Source of the DNA: JBCAXA01 sp038534295
Lineage (GTDB): Bacteria > Pseudomonadota > Gammaproteobacteria > Steroidobacterales > Woeseiaceae
Direction of reading: 5' to 3'
Assembly (NCBI GenBank): GCA_038534295.1
Contig: JBCAXA010000002.1
Span: 733,137 to 797,136, forward strand
DNA: 64,000 nucleotides
Below the pieces are notes generated by a model that saw only the letters and a program-made list of their open reading frames with translations, was not told the origin of the DNA and did no database searches. Position numbers and translations under genes: made by a program. Positions 34,518 to 44,213 of this stretch are shown piece after piece (position 1 is the stretch's first letter; each line of letters opens with the position of its first letter).

Positions 34518-35884
34518 GGCGCTTCTCCACTGCCCGCGCGAGTACCCAAGCTGAAATCCGTCAATGGCTGGCGGGTCGGATCGCTCCGATCGTAGACACG
34601 CGCACCGTCGATGTAGACGAGATCGGCGCGGGCATAAACGCTAAATGGGTTGTCGCTCCAGACGACAATGTCGGCGTCTTTGCCAACCGCTAGCGCACCG
34701 GTCTGTTCGGAAATGCCCAACGCTTTCGCGGCATTACTCGTGATCCACGCAATCGCGTCGGCCTCGGATAGTTCCAGACCAGCGCGCTTACCGGCCGCCA
34801 TGGCCTTGGCGGCCTCCTGGTTCAGTCGCTGAATGCCCAGCGCCGAATCGGAATGCACGATGGCACAGGCGCCGCCAGCATCAACGAACGCGACGTTCTC
34901 GCGGATACCGTCGAACGCCTCCATTTTGAAGCCCCACCAATCGGCCCACATTGCCGAGCAAACGTCGTGCTCGGCCAGCTGCGCGGTGATCTTGTAGCTC
35001 TCCACAGCGTGATGAAAGGCGGTCACGCGATATCCAAACTCTTTTGCCACATCGAGCATGATCGACATCTCGTCGGCTCGGTAGCAATGAATGTGAACCA
35101 ATATGTCGCCATCGAGCACACCTGCTAAGGTTTCCAGCTCGAGATCGCGTACCGGTGCGTCGTCCGAATCGCGCCTGCGTCGATAATCGGCGGCGCGAAT
35201 CCAGGCATCACGGTATCCGGCGACATTGCCCATCCGCGTGCCTGGAGCCGAGTTGCGGCCGGCGCCGTACACGCGTTTGGGGTTTTCGCCGCACGCCATT
35301 TTCAGACCGTGCGGAGCGCCGGGAAACTTCATTGACTGTACGTCGCTGCCCGGTACATTCTTCACCGTCACCGTACGCCCGCCAATGAGGTTGGCCGAGC
35401 CCGGCAGTATCTGCAGCGTGGTAACGCCGCCCGCCAGTGCGGCTGAAAAACCAGGATCTTGTGGCCAGACGGAGTGTTCCGCCCAAACCTCGGCGGTCAC
35501 CGGCGCGGTCATTTCGTTGCCGTCCGAATGCGCATGAACACCGGGTGATGCATAAACACCGAGGTGCGAGTGTACGTCGATGATACCGGGCGTGATCCAA
35601 CGGCCACCCACATCGACGGTCGGCACACCGGACGGCGGCCGAATGCTCGGGCCGATTGCCCGAATTTTGCCGTCCCGTAACAGGATGCTCGCCGCATCGT
35701 ACCGCTCACCGGTGCCCGTCAGCAGCGTCGCGTTCGTGTACAGCACGTCATCGGCCGGTAACGGTTGGTACGTGCTGGCGAAGGGCTCGACGGCCTGGGA
35801 ATCGGCATCATCGCCGGCACAAGCAACCAGTGCGGCAGCAACGAATACGGCGGTACCGGCGCACCTCAAGACTCTAGCAATCAT
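34514..35884 (-). CDS. Amidohydrolase lipoprotein
   Basis: 456 residues. Lipobox LVACAG near residue 20. The catalytic site is intact: ITPGIIDVHSHLGVY (HxH), ILVHIHCYRADEM, VTAFHHAVE and the metal Asp in IVHSDSALG. The C-terminal part has ITSNAAKALGISEQTGALAV and GKDADIVVWSDNPFSVYAR, the standard amidohydrolase composite domain. It is likely a periplasmic or membrane-attached hydrolase of an amide or cyclic substrate, for example a dipeptide. It is the first gene of a pair with the degenerate paralogue downstream. Confidence 0.85.
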   Translation of the reverse strand: MIARVLRCAGTAVFVAAALVACAGDDADSQAVEPFASTYQPLPADDVLYTNATLLTGTGERYDAASILLRDGKIRAIGPSIRPPSGVPTVDVGGRWITPGIIDVHSHLGVYASPGVHAHSDGNEMTAPVTAEVWAEHSVWPQDPGFSAALAGGVTTLQILPGSANLIGGRTVTVKNVPGSDVQSMKFPGAPHGLKMACGENPKRVYGAGRNSAPGTRMGNVAGYRDAWIRAADYRRRRDSDDAPVRDLELETLAGVLDGDILVHIHCYRADEMSIMLDVAKEFGYRVTAFHHAVESYKITAQLAEHDVCSAMWADWWGFKMEAFDGIRENVAFVDAGGACAIVHSDSALGIQRLNQEAAKAMAAGKRAGLELSEADAIAWITSNAAKALGISEQTGALAVGKDADIVVWSDNPFSVYARADLVYIDGARVYDRSDPTRQPLTDFSLGTRAGSGEAP

Positions 35885-35927
35885 GCGGCGATGCTAAAGG
35901 CCGTGACAGGCAAGCTCAAGCGGGGCG

Positions 35928-37214
35928 TTAGAAGGCGATTGGGGTACGGTTTTTGGGCTTTGCGATAACCAACTGAACGTCGCTGATGGCTCGCTCTAAG
36001 AACGCGCCCTCGCAATAGCTCAAGTAGAACGACCACATGCGAATGAAGACGTCCGAATACCCAAGCGAGCGAACTTCGTCCAACCGCCGATCAAAATTCT
36101 CTCGCCAGACCGCGAGGGTGCGTGCGTAGTGAAACCCGATGTCTTCGAGATGAAACAGGCGCAATTGCGTGTGTTGCGTCATCGAGCGCAGCATTGCCGT
36201 GGCCGACGGCAGAAAGCCGCCCGGGAAAATATAGCGTTTTATAAAGTCGACGCTGCGTTTGGCCTGGTCGTAGTCCGAGTCCTGGATCGTGATCGCTTGA
36301 ATTGCCGCAAGACCGTCGGGTTTGAGTAACTCGTCTACCCGACGGAAGTAAAGATCGAGATGGTCGTGGCCGACGGCTTCGATCATTTCGACCGACACGA
36401 TCTTGTCGTACGTACCGTCTATATCGCGATAGTCCTGAAGACGAACTTCGATTTTGTCGTCGAGCCCAGCCGCAGCAATGCGGCGGCATGTTTCGTCGTA
36501 CTGATTGTCGGATATCGTCACTGTCGTCACCCGACAGTCGTAGTTGGCAGCCGCATGAATCGCCAAGGCGCCCCAGCCAGATCCGATTTCGAGCAGGTGA
36601 TCGCCCGGCTTCAGGTCGAGCTTGCGACACAGACGATCGATCTTTTCCAGTGATGCGTTATGCAGTGGCGTACTCGGCGTTGCGAAAATAGCGGCCGAAT
36701 AGGACATCGTTTCGTCGAGGAACAGCCGAAAAAAGTCGTCGCCTAGATCGTAGTGCGCCTGAATGTTGCGTCGCGAACCGGATCGCGTGTTGCGGTGCAA
36801 GCGGTACCACAACCTCATCAGCGGTCGAGCAACCCGCGCCAAACCGTTTTCGAGCCCCTCGAGCACGGGACGATCGAACAGTAGCAATCGCACCAGATCA
36901 GTCAGTTGGTCGGTGTGCCACCAGCCGCGCATAAACGCTTCGCCGGAACCGAGCGAACCGTAGAAGGCGATCTCTGGCCAGGCGCGCGGATCGGTCACGT
37001 CGATGATCACGGGATCTGGGAAGCGCTCCGAGGTCTCGCCGTACCGCGATTCCGCACCGTGCTCACGAACGATCACAGCCGCGTTCTCCAGTCGCTCGAA
37101 GCTGGCGAGCACGCCTCGCCGTGCGACAGCCTCAATACGCGCCACGGGTGCGACTCGCTTTGAATCGGCGCGGCGCGCGATATCGGCATTCGCTCTGTCT
37201 ATTTTTGTTGCCAT
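35928..37214 (-). CDS. cfa: Cyclopropane-fatty-acyl-phospholipid synthase family methyltransferase
   Basis: 428 residues. The Cfa core is clear: IQAHYDLGDDFFRLFLDETM followed by SYSAA, the SAM site LLEIGSGWGALAIHAA, and VSVEMIEAVGHDHLDLYF. The end IRMWSFYLSYCEGAFLERAI is typical of Cfa. It uses SAM and an unsaturated acyl chain in the membrane. It is 12 nt after the DUF1365 gene. Family members in such clusters sometimes make other methylated or furan fatty acids, so the exact product is not certain. Confidence 0.9.
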   Translation of the reverse strand: MATKIDRANADIARRADSKRVAPVARIEAVARRGVLASFERLENAAVIVREHGAESRYGETSERFPDPVIIDVTDPRAWPEIAFYGSLGSGEAFMRGWWHTDQLTDLVRLLLFDRPVLEGLENGLARVARPLMRLWYRLHRNTRSGSRRNIQAHYDLGDDFFRLFLDETMSYSAAIFATPSTPLHNASLEKIDRLCRKLDLKPGDHLLEIGSGWGALAIHAAANYDCRVTTVTISDNQYDETCRRIAAAGLDDKIEVRLQDYRDIDGTYDKIVSVEMIEAVGHDHLDLYFRRVDELLKPDGLAAIQAITIQDSDYDQAKRSVDFIKRYIFPGGFLPSATAMLRSMTQHTQLRLFHLEDIGFHYARTLAVWRENFDRRLDEVRSLGYSDVFIRMWSFYLSYCEGAFLERAISDVQLVIAKPKNRTPIAF

Positions 37215-37226
37215 AGCCTCTAACCC

Positions 37227-38003
37227 TCAGCGCCCGGCGTTGCCGGCTGCCATCTCACCGGGATGACGGTGATAGGTCGCACCTTTGCGCCACAACTTGC
37301 CCGCCTGCCAGTAAATGCGCGCAAGATTTCGCCACGTCACCGATACCTCGGCAATCGCACGACGCCACAGTCGCGTACCGGTAAGTGGCTCGCGTTCAAG
37401 AACGAGACTGGCAAGGTGTGCTCGCTCGCCCTGATAGTAATTACTGATGGCAAACTGAAGACGTTCGCCGGGCGACGGAATATAGGCTTGGTACTGCATA
37501 TCAAGTGGAAAAAACGGTGATACGTGAAATTCTTTGCGAAACGACTGGGTGTTTTGTGAGAGCTCAACCGGCAACACATAGACGTGGCGCTGGCCCCACG
37601 GGGTATTGGTGACTTCCAGAACAACGGCAACCGGCATCCGGTCGCTGCTCGCGAAACAGTAATACACACTGATCGGATTGAAGCAGTGACCCCAGTAGCG
37701 CAGATTCGTCAACAAGCGGACATCGCGGATTTCGGCGGTAATGCCGTGTGCGGCGACCTGATCGCGGACGTAGACATCGAGTGGTACTGCCGGATCACCT
37801 GCGTGATCGGCGCGACGTAACCAGATTGGCGCAGCACGCCGGGCGGAGAATCCCGGAATTTGCCGTTGCAACGCCGGCAGCTCGCTTAGCGAGAGATACG
37901 TTAAAAACGTCGGATAAGTGAACGCATGACGCACTTCGGCGAAACGTTCATGCCTTACCCAGCCGCGGTAGAGACAACTATGCTGCGGCTCGGCTTTGTT
38001 CAT
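37227..38003 (-). CDS. DUF1365 family protein
   Basis: 258 residues from the ATG at 38003, which overlaps the end of the FAD oxidoreductase gene by 26 nt; the open frame extends upstream within that gene. The family motif is visible: SCLYRGWVRHERFAEVRHAF, LLTNLRYWGHCFNPISVYYC, EVTNTPWGQRHVYVLP, and HVSPFFPLDMQYQAYIPSPG. Its reaction is not established, but it is strictly associated with the FAD oxidoreductase and Cfa. The Cys/His in the CFNP region may bind metal or heme. Confidence 0.88.
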   Translation of the reverse strand: MNKAEPQHSCLYRGWVRHERFAEVRHAFTYPTFLTYLSLSELPALQRQIPGFSARRAAPIWLRRADHAGDPAVPLDVYVRDQVAAHGITAEIRDVRLLTNLRYWGHCFNPISVYYCFASSDRMPVAVVLEVTNTPWGQRHVYVLPVELSQNTQSFRKEFHVSPFFPLDMQYQAYIPSPGERLQFAISNYYQGERAHLASLVLEREPLTGTRLWRRAIAEVSVTWRNLARIYWQAGKLWRKGATYHRHPGEMAAGNAGR

Positions 38004-39246
38004 CGCTGAGCTGATCGACAACGCGTTCCGCACTGACCACGCCATCTTCGTGAAACCCATAGCCCCAGTAAGCGCCGCAGTAGTAGCTTGAATTTTGGCC
38101 GCTAACCGCTGCGTGGCGTTGCTGGGCCGCCAAACCTTCGACGGTGTACAGGGGATGCGAGTATTCGAATCGGCGCAGCACGTGCGCGTCGTCGACGGCA
38201 TCATCGCGATTCAATGTCACCAAGTAGTGGCGATCGGCCTGCAGGTTCTGCAATGTGTTCATCGAATACGTCACGGTCGGCATTGCGGTTTGATCGTTCG
38301 AATTGCACCAATAGTTCCAAGCCGACCACGCGCGTCGGGCCCGCGGTAGCACAGATTCGTCTGTGTGCAGTACGACGCTGTTGCGAGTGTACGGTATCGC
38401 CGCGAGCGTCTTACGTTCCTCGTCGCTCGCCTCGTTGCCGAGAATAGTGAGCGCCTCATCCGGGTGGCACGCAAAAACAACCGCGTCAAAAAGATCGCGA
38501 CCGCCATTTGCGTCAATGATCGTGACGCCACTGGCGTCGCGTTCAACGGCCGCAACGGGCGTGTCTAGCCGAACGTCGACCGCCATTTTTGCGAGCATTG
38601 CATCAACGTAGCGTGAAGAGCCGCCGCGAACGACACGCCATTGCGGTCGACCCGATAACGCGATCAAACCGTGATTGGCAAAAAAACGGACGAAGGCAAA
38701 CAGCGGAAACTCGCCTACGCGATCTTCAGCCGTCGACCAAATGGCGCTCGCCATCGGCAGCAGGTAGATGTTGCGAAACAGCGGCGAAAATCGATGACGG
38801 TCGAGAAAGTCAGCCAAGCTTATCGACGAATCTTCCGCCTCGGTGAGTACCGTTTGCGCAAGTCGATTGAATCTGAGAATTTCACGCAGAAAGTGCCAGT
38901 AGCGAGGCGACAGCGCATTGCGTGGCTGCGCGAAGAGCGTGCTCATGTTGCTACCGCTATATTCGATGCCGGTGCCCTCATCGTGCACACCAAAGCTCAT
39001 GACGGACGGCTGCGTCGCGACATCGAGTTCGGCAAGCAAATGGGAAAACCGCGGATAGTTGCGTTCGTTATAGACGATGAAACCGGTATCGACCGCTACC
39101 GGGCCATCGTCACCGGCCACATCGACGGTGTGCGTATGGCCACCCAGGCGCGGTTCGGCCTCGTACAGCGTAATGTCGAAGCGGTGACCGAGTCGGTAAC
39201 TTACGGTTAGGCCGGAAATCCCGGCTCCAAGTACAGCGAGACGCAT
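37978..39246 (-). CDS. FAD-dependent amine oxidase-like oxidoreductase
   Basis: 422 residues. It begins with a Rossmann FAD site MRLAVLGAGISGLTVSYRLG and LYEAEPRLGGHTHTVDV. The next block VAVDTGFIVYNERNYPRFSH is typical of the NAD/FAD-binding proteins found beside DUF1365 and Cfa. The C-terminus has SSYYCGAYWGYGFHEDGVVS. It probably oxidises a membrane fatty acid intermediate. It is divergent from the desaturase gene; the 133-bp spacer (39247-39379) carries the promoters of both. Confidence 0.88.
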   Translation of the reverse strand: MRLAVLGAGISGLTVSYRLGHRFDITLYEAEPRLGGHTHTVDVAGDDGPVAVDTGFIVYNERNYPRFSHLLAELDVATQPSVMSFGVHDEGTGIEYSGSNMSTLFAQPRNALSPRYWHFLREILRFNRLAQTVLTEAEDSSISLADFLDRHRFSPLFRNIYLLPMASAIWSTAEDRVGEFPLFAFVRFFANHGLIALSGRPQWRVVRGGSSRYVDAMLAKMAVDVRLDTPVAAVERDASGVTIIDANGGRDLFDAVVFACHPDEALTILGNEASDEERKTLAAIPYTRNSVVLHTDESVLPRARRAWSAWNYWCNSNDQTAMPTVTYSMNTLQNLQADRHYLVTLNRDDAVDDAHVLRRFEYSHPLYTVEGLAAQQRHAAVSGQNSSYYCGAYWGYGFHEDGVVSAERVVDQLSDEQSRAAA

Positions 39247-39379
39247 AATTCTGCAGCGTTAGGTGATAGTCTGCGCCTCAACGAGCACGTACAATCGAAT
39301 ATCTGGACATTACGCGCCGCCAGGTGCGCATTCAAGCAGCGGCTCCGGTTGCCCAACGAGCCCGAGATCGATTTCAATC

Positions 39380-40297
39380 ATGACTACAGACGTCGTTTCT
39401 GAGCAAAGCTATGGAACGTCGCAACGCCGGATGGCTCGCATCGTGGTTGTTGCGATGCTGCTGTTTCATGTCGGCGCGGCAGGCGTGTTTTTTGTTGGCG
39501 CGAGCACCACCGCCGTCGTCGCAATGATCGTTTACTACATCTTGCGCGGCTTCGGGATCACCGCCGGCTTCCATCGACTGTTGGCGCATCGGTCATTTCG
39601 AACCAGTCGCCCAGTGCAGTTTGTGCTGGCTCTGTTCGGCTCGCTGGCGATCCAGGGTGGACCGCTCTGGTGGGTAGCGCATCATCGCACCCACCACCGC
39701 TACACCGAGACGGACAAAGACATCCACTCCCCGCGCACGAAAGGATTCTGGCGCTCGCACATTGGCTGGATGTTCAGCCCGGCATCGTTTAACGAAAACG
39801 GCGCCGGTGCCCGCGACCTTCACCAATACGGTGAGCTGAAGTGGCTGCAGCGCCAATACGCTTGGATAGCCCTCGGCCAGGGCGCAATCATCTATTTGGT
39901 AGGCGCTGCAATCGGCTATCTGGTTCCGGAGAGCGGCACGAGCGGCTTGCAGTTCCTCGTGTGGGTGTATTTTTTCGGAACAGTCGCGCTGTGGCACGCC
40001 ACGTTTATGGTCAATTCGGTCTGCCATCTTTGGGGCGGGCAGCCGTTTGATGCCAAGGACGACAGCACCAACAATTGGGTGGTCGGTCTACTGGCGCTCG
40101 GCGAAGGCTGGCACAACAACCACCACAAGTTTGCCAATTCGGCGCGTCACGGCCTGTTCTGGTGGCAATTTGACCTAACGTGGTTGATTCTCAAAGTCAT
40201 GTCTTGGGTGCGGCTCGTGCGCGACCTGAAACTGCCGAACCCAACGGTCATGGCAGACGCACTCGAGAAGAACCGAACGCGCGCGAGCGCTACTTAA
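39380..40297 (+). CDS. Acyl-CoA/acyl-lipid delta-9 fatty acid desaturase
   Basis: 305 residues from the ATG at 39380; the frame continues upstream but that part is not conserved. The three histidine boxes are present: HRLLAH, HHRTHH and HNNHH. There are four membrane helices in the usual places (GSLAIQGGPLWWVAHHRTHH). It introduces a double bond into acyl chains and could supply substrate for the divergent Cfa group. Its 3' end overlaps the convergent ccmI gene by 8 bp. Confidence 0.9.
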   Translation: MTTDVVSEQSYGTSQRRMARIVVVAMLLFHVGAAGVFFVGASTTAVVAMIVYYILRGFGITAGFHRLLAHRSFRTSRPVQFVLALFGSLAIQGGPLWWVAHHRTHHRYTETDKDIHSPRTKGFWRSHIGWMFSPASFNENGAGARDLHQYGELKWLQRQYAWIALGQGAIIYLVGAAIGYLVPESGTSGLQFLVWVYFFGTVALWHATFMVNSVCHLWGGQPFDAKDDSTNNWVVGLLALGEGWHNNHHKFANSARHGLFWWQFDLTWLILKVMSWVRLVRDLKLPNPTVMADALEKNRTRASAT

Positions 40298-41270
40298 CGA
40301 TCTGATCGATCGTTATTGAAACCGCATTGGTCGATGCGACATCAATGTCCAACTGACCGAAGCGGTCGCCGGGCTGCGCCGCCGGTTGCCCAGAGTTGGA
40401 TACGCGCGCAATGAGCCGCACCTGCGATTGACTGCTGATGTTGCGGCCCGGAATCATGGCGTTTTCGTCGCCGATCGTAATCGGGTCCTTAATCTTTGCG
40501 ACAGATGTGCGAACCACGCCCAGCGGTGGGCCGCCCTGCTCGGTCGTAGCGATGACGAACAGCGTCGCGCTTGGCGACAGCGGGCCCACCGATTCGGCGA
40601 CATCGATATCTACTGTGATTGACTTGCCACTGTCGGCAGCGGCAACCGCTTGTGCCGGTGCTTCACCGCGCAACGCCTGAATGTTCGATTCGAGAATCTC
40701 ACGCACGCGTGGCGGTGTGTCCGGTCGCAGCATGGTTTCGAAGCGCGTGGCGGCCAGCTCGCGATTACCTCGCGCGGCCGCAACGGATCCGCCGTACCAC
40801 AAGGCGCGCAAATTGTTTGGCGCCAGCGTTAGTGCGTTTTCAATGAGATGTCCAGCCTGCCCAACGATGCTGCTGCGATCGTTTTCGGCAAGCGCCTCGG
40901 CGTAGTCGAGCAACAAATCGGCATCGGTCTTGTCGCAGACCGCGTACGCCTTCTCGTAGGCACTCACGGCGCCCGCACTGTCGCCGGCAAGCAGTAAGCC
41001 GCTGCCGAGTCGTCGCCAGCCCGCACACTCTTCGGGCCTGGCCTCTGCCAATTGGCGAAGTTCGGCCAGTTGTTCCGCCACGCTTGGTACCCGATCTGGT
41101 TTTGCGCTGTCGAAGTTCGACGTCGAGAGGTACACGGCAACGCCAACACCAGCGCCGAGGACGACCGTGACAACGCCTGGGACAAGCTGCTTGCCTCGCA
41201 ACAGCGGCCAACAGGCCAGCGCAATTACGATGGCGGCGATGACCGCCGTAATGGCGAAGAAACCGTTCAC
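40290..41270 (-). CDS. ccmI: CcmI cytochrome c biogenesis protein (TPR)
   Basis: 326 residues starting with GTG that overlaps the ccmH stop (GTGA). Two N-terminal membrane helices (AITAVIAAIVIALACWPLL; VVTVVLGAGVGVAVYL) are followed by TPR repeats (GDSAGAVSAYEKAYAVCDKT). The C-terminal domain (about 215-326) resembles the CcmI/NrfG C-terminal ligand part. It hands apocytochrome c to the heme ligation complex in the periplasm. It is the last gene of the ccm operon. Confidence 0.88.
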   Translation of the reverse strand: MNGFFAITAVIAAIVIALACWPLLRGKQLVPGVVTVVLGAGVGVAVYLSTSNFDSAKPDRVPSVAEQLAELRQLAEARPEECAGWRRLGSGLLLAGDSAGAVSAYEKAYAVCDKTDADLLLDYAEALAENDRSSIVGQAGHLIENALTLAPNNLRALWYGGSVAAARGNRELAATRFETMLRPDTPPRVREILESNIQALRGEAPAQAVAAADSGKSITVDIDVAESVGPLSPSATLFVIATTEQGGPPLGVVRTSVAKIKDPITIGDENAMIPGRNISSQSQVRLIARVSNSGQPAAQPGDRFGQLDIDVASTNAVSITIDQIVK

Positions 41271-41680
41271 TCGAGATCATCCATCGGTAGCGCCGCTCGG
41301 CGACGTACCGTGCGCCACGCGACTAGCGCACCGAATAACAGCAGCAATGGCGGCACCGCGTAGAATGCCCAGGTGCGCTCGTTGAGCGGTGTCGTGTACA
41401 GCACGAAATCACCGTACCGCGCGGTCAGAAAGTCGAAAATTTCTTGATCGGTCCGACCGGCTGCAATCTGTTCGCGGACCTCGCGACGCAGGTCGGCTGC
41501 CAAAAAGACATTCGAGTCTTTGATCGTCATGTTTTGGCAGGTCACGCACCGAATATCCCCGATCAGGCGCTGATAGCGCGCTTGCAGCTCGGGATCGTCG
41601 AAAGCGGGTCCGCGATCGATGGCCAGAGCCGATGTTGCAGCTACCAGCGCAATGACGAGAGCGGCGAGCTGTCGACTCAC
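41267..41680 (-). CDS. ccmH: CcmH/CcmL apocytochrome thioreductase
   Basis: 137 residues from a GTG at 41680 overlapping the ccmG stop (GTGA); the longer upstream frame overlaps ccmG and lacks a signal. A signal peptide is followed by the CcmH motif IRCVTCQNMTIKDSNVFLA, with the CxxC thiols, and YGDFVLYTTPLNERTWAFY. A single C-terminal helix anchors it. It reduces apocytochrome CxxCH thiols with CcmG. Confidence 0.92.
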   Translation of the reverse strand: MSRQLAALVIALVAATSALAIDRGPAFDDPELQARYQRLIGDIRCVTCQNMTIKDSNVFLAADLRREVREQIAAGRTDQEIFDFLTARYGDFVLYTTPLNERTWAFYAVPPLLLLFGALVAWRTVRRRAALPMDDLE

Positions 41681-42228
41681 GATCCGTCTCGCTGAGTCAG
41701 AAACGGCTGCATGTTCTGCTGCCACAACGCCGCGTCGAGCGGTCCGATGTGCTTGGCAACGATTTGCCCGTTCGGGTCGACAAGAAACGACTCCGGCGCA
41801 CCGTAAACGCCGAAATCGATGCCCGTGCGCCCTTCGCCGTCAAAAACGATGACGTCGTAAGGGTCACCGAGCTCGTTCAGCCAGTTCTTCGCAGCGGGTT
41901 CCGTGTCACGCCAATTCAGACCGAGAATGCGGATCTCGCCGCGCCGCGCTAGCGACAGCAAGAAATCATGTTCCTGACGACACGCAAAACACCAGCTCGC
42001 CCAAACGTTGACCAGCAAGTACTCGCCGCGAAAGGCTTCGCTGCTAATCGTGACATCTCGCTCGAGTAACGATGGCAACTCGAAGGCTGGCATGCTCTTG
42101 CCAATCAACGGCGACGGCAGTTCGCTGCGTGTTTCGCTGTTGTTGACGCCAGCGACAAAAAGCACAACGAGGCCGGCGAACACGCCGAGTGGCAATAGGA
42201 AAATCCCAACGCGACGCGACCCGCTCAC
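41677..42228 (-). CDS. ccmG: CcmG/DsbE thiol-disulfide oxidoreductase
   Basis: 183 residues starting with GTG that overlaps the ccmF stop (GTGA). One N-terminal membrane anchor (GIFLLPLGVFAGLVVLFVAG) is followed by a thioredoxin fold with VNVWASWCFACRQEHDFLL (active-site WCFAC) and the cis-Pro segment VYGAPESFLVDPNG. It keeps apocytochrome c cysteines reduced in the periplasm. The family usually has WCxxC with Pro at the third position; here Phe-Ala is used. Confidence 0.93.
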   Translation of the reverse strand: MSGSRRVGIFLLPLGVFAGLVVLFVAGVNNSETRSELPSPLIGKSMPAFELPSLLERDVTISSEAFRGEYLLVNVWASWCFACRQEHDFLLSLARRGEIRILGLNWRDTEPAAKNWLNELGDPYDVIVFDGEGRTGIDFGVYGAPESFLVDPNGQIVAKHIGPLDAALWQQNMQPFLTQRDGS

Positions 42229-44213
42229 GCTGGCGCCTCGCTTGGCGGCGTCGCCAGAGGCTTGCTTACAGCCGGCTCAATCTCAGGGGCCTCACTCGTC
42301 ACTCGTCGCCGGCGATAGCGCGGATCGCCGATCGCGATCAGGCCGCCGATGGCCATGATCACGGCGCCGAGCCACACCCAACGCAACATCGGTTTGTATT
42401 GAATGCGGACCGACCATGCGCCGGCGCCGAGCGGCTCACCCAACGCGACAAACCAGTCTCGCGCAAGGCTGGCGTCGATGCCGGCCTCGGTCATTGGGTT
42501 TTTCTGTACGCGGTAGGTGCGCTTTTGCGGACTGACCAAGCCGACCAGGCGCCCATTGCGGCGAATCTCAAACTCGCCTTCCTGCGCGTCGTAGTTGGGA
42601 CCGGCAACCGGTCGCAGGTCACGAAGCTTAAATTCCGTGCCGGCAACGGTGACGCTCTCGCCAACTCGAATCGCCTGGTCCGTCTCGATACTGAAGGCCG
42701 ACACCATCGTTGCGCCAAGCGTGAATACACCCACGCCGACGTGGGCAACGTGCATGCCCCAAGCCGCCACAGAGCCGACGCGTTGCTTGCCGAACACCGC
42801 TCGGAGCGGTACGACGAGCGACGCCAGTAACACCCAGGCGCCCGCTGTCGTTGCGATAATCGTGAGTGGCGCTGGCCGCTCGAAGAACACCCACGGGATT
42901 GCAACACCCAGGATGGCAGCGAGCACCGCGGGCTTGACCAGCAGTGCCCGCAAACGGCCTTCCGGCGTCGTCTTCCAACTGGCGTACATACCTACGCCAA
43001 TCAGTAGCACGAGCGGCAGCATCGGCAGGATGAAGACCAACTCGAACCACGGCGCACCGATTGAAGGCTGCGGCCAGTCCATCCATTGATAGAACAGCGG
43101 CGTCAGCGTGCCGTACAGAATGAGCAGTGCCGCAATAACCAGCAGCACGTTGTTCATCAGCAGCGCCGTCTCGCGAGAGATCAACTTAAAACCAGCCTGT
43201 GAGTCGAGGTCCGGCGCACGCCACGCATACAGCACCAATGCCCCACCGACGACGACAGCGAGGAACAGCAAAATCGCGAAACCGCGGGTTGGATCGCTGG
43301 CAAACGAGTGCACGGAATTGAGCACGCCGGAGCGCACCAAAAAGGTCCCGAGGAGACTCAGCGAAAACGCAGAAATGGCGAGCAACAGCGTCCAACTCTT
43401 GAACAGGCCGCGCCGCTCGGTAACAGCCAGTGAGTGAATGAGCGCGGTTCCGACCAGCCAGGGCATAAACGACGCGTTTTCGACCGGGTCCCAGAACCAC
43501 CAGCCGCCCCAGCCAAGCTCGTAATAGGCCCACCAACTGCCGAGCGCGATACCGATGGTCAGAAATACCCAGGCCAATGTCGTCCAGGGTCGTGTCCAGC
43601 GGGCCCAGTCGCGATCAAGTCGACCAGCGAGCATGGCGGCAATCGCGAACGCAAATGCCACCGAAAACCCGACGTAACCGACGTAGAGAATCGGCGGATG
43701 CACGGCAAGACCGGGATCCTGCAGCAGCGGATTTAGATCCGCGCCTTGCTGCGGCCCCGGTTGCAGTCGCAGAAAGGGATTTGACGTGAACAAGGTGAAC
43801 AGCAAGAACCCGACACTGACGAAACCCAGGACGCCAACAACGCGCGAGCTAATTTCCAGCGGCAAGCGGCGACCGGCGGCCACAACGGCGACGGTCCACA
43901 GCGCCTGAATGAGCAGCCAGAGCACCAGCGAGCCTTCGTGGGCGCCCCATACCGCGGCGACGCGGTAGACCAACGGCAGGTCGGTATTGGAGTTTGACGC
44001 CACGTAACGGACCGAAAAATCGTTGGTGACAAACGCGTACGTCAGCGCTGCGAATGCCGCTGCCACCGCCGCAAACTGCAGCCACGCGGCAGGCGCAGCA
44101 ACGCGCATCCAAACCGCGTCGCGACGTGCTGCACCGACCAGCGGCACGACACATTGGACGGCCGCCAGAGAAAGCGCTAACGCCAGAAAGAAATTTCCGT
44201 ACTCAGGGATCAC
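42225..44213 (-). CDS. ccmF: CcmF heme lyase subunit
   Basis: 662 residues, the usual CcmF length, with many membrane helices. The WWD heme-handling loop is visible: WAYYELGWGGWWFWDPVENA. Conserved regions include PPILYVGYVGFSVAFAFAIA and the C-terminal periplasmic domain EAGIDASLARDWFVALGEPL. It transfers heme from holo-CcmE to apocytochrome. It starts with GTG overlapping the ccmE stop (GTGA). Confidence 0.96.
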   Translation of the reverse strand: MIPEYGNFFLALALSLAAVQCVVPLVGAARRDAVWMRVAAPAAWLQFAAVAAAFAALTYAFVTNDFSVRYVASNSNTDLPLVYRVAAVWGAHEGSLVLWLLIQALWTVAVVAAGRRLPLEISSRVVGVLGFVSVGFLLFTLFTSNPFLRLQPGPQQGADLNPLLQDPGLAVHPPILYVGYVGFSVAFAFAIAAMLAGRLDRDWARWTRPWTTLAWVFLTIGIALGSWWAYYELGWGGWWFWDPVENASFMPWLVGTALIHSLAVTERRGLFKSWTLLLAISAFSLSLLGTFLVRSGVLNSVHSFASDPTRGFAILLFLAVVVGGALVLYAWRAPDLDSQAGFKLISRETALLMNNVLLVIAALLILYGTLTPLFYQWMDWPQPSIGAPWFELVFILPMLPLVLLIGVGMYASWKTTPEGRLRALLVKPAVLAAILGVAIPWVFFERPAPLTIIATTAGAWVLLASLVVPLRAVFGKQRVGSVAAWGMHVAHVGVGVFTLGATMVSAFSIETDQAIRVGESVTVAGTEFKLRDLRPVAGPNYDAQEGEFEIRRNGRLVGLVSPQKRTYRVQKNPMTEAGIDASLARDWFVALGEPLGAGAWSVRIQYKPMLRWVWLGAVIMAIGGLIAIGDPRYRRRRVTSEAPEIEPAVSKPLATPPSEAPA

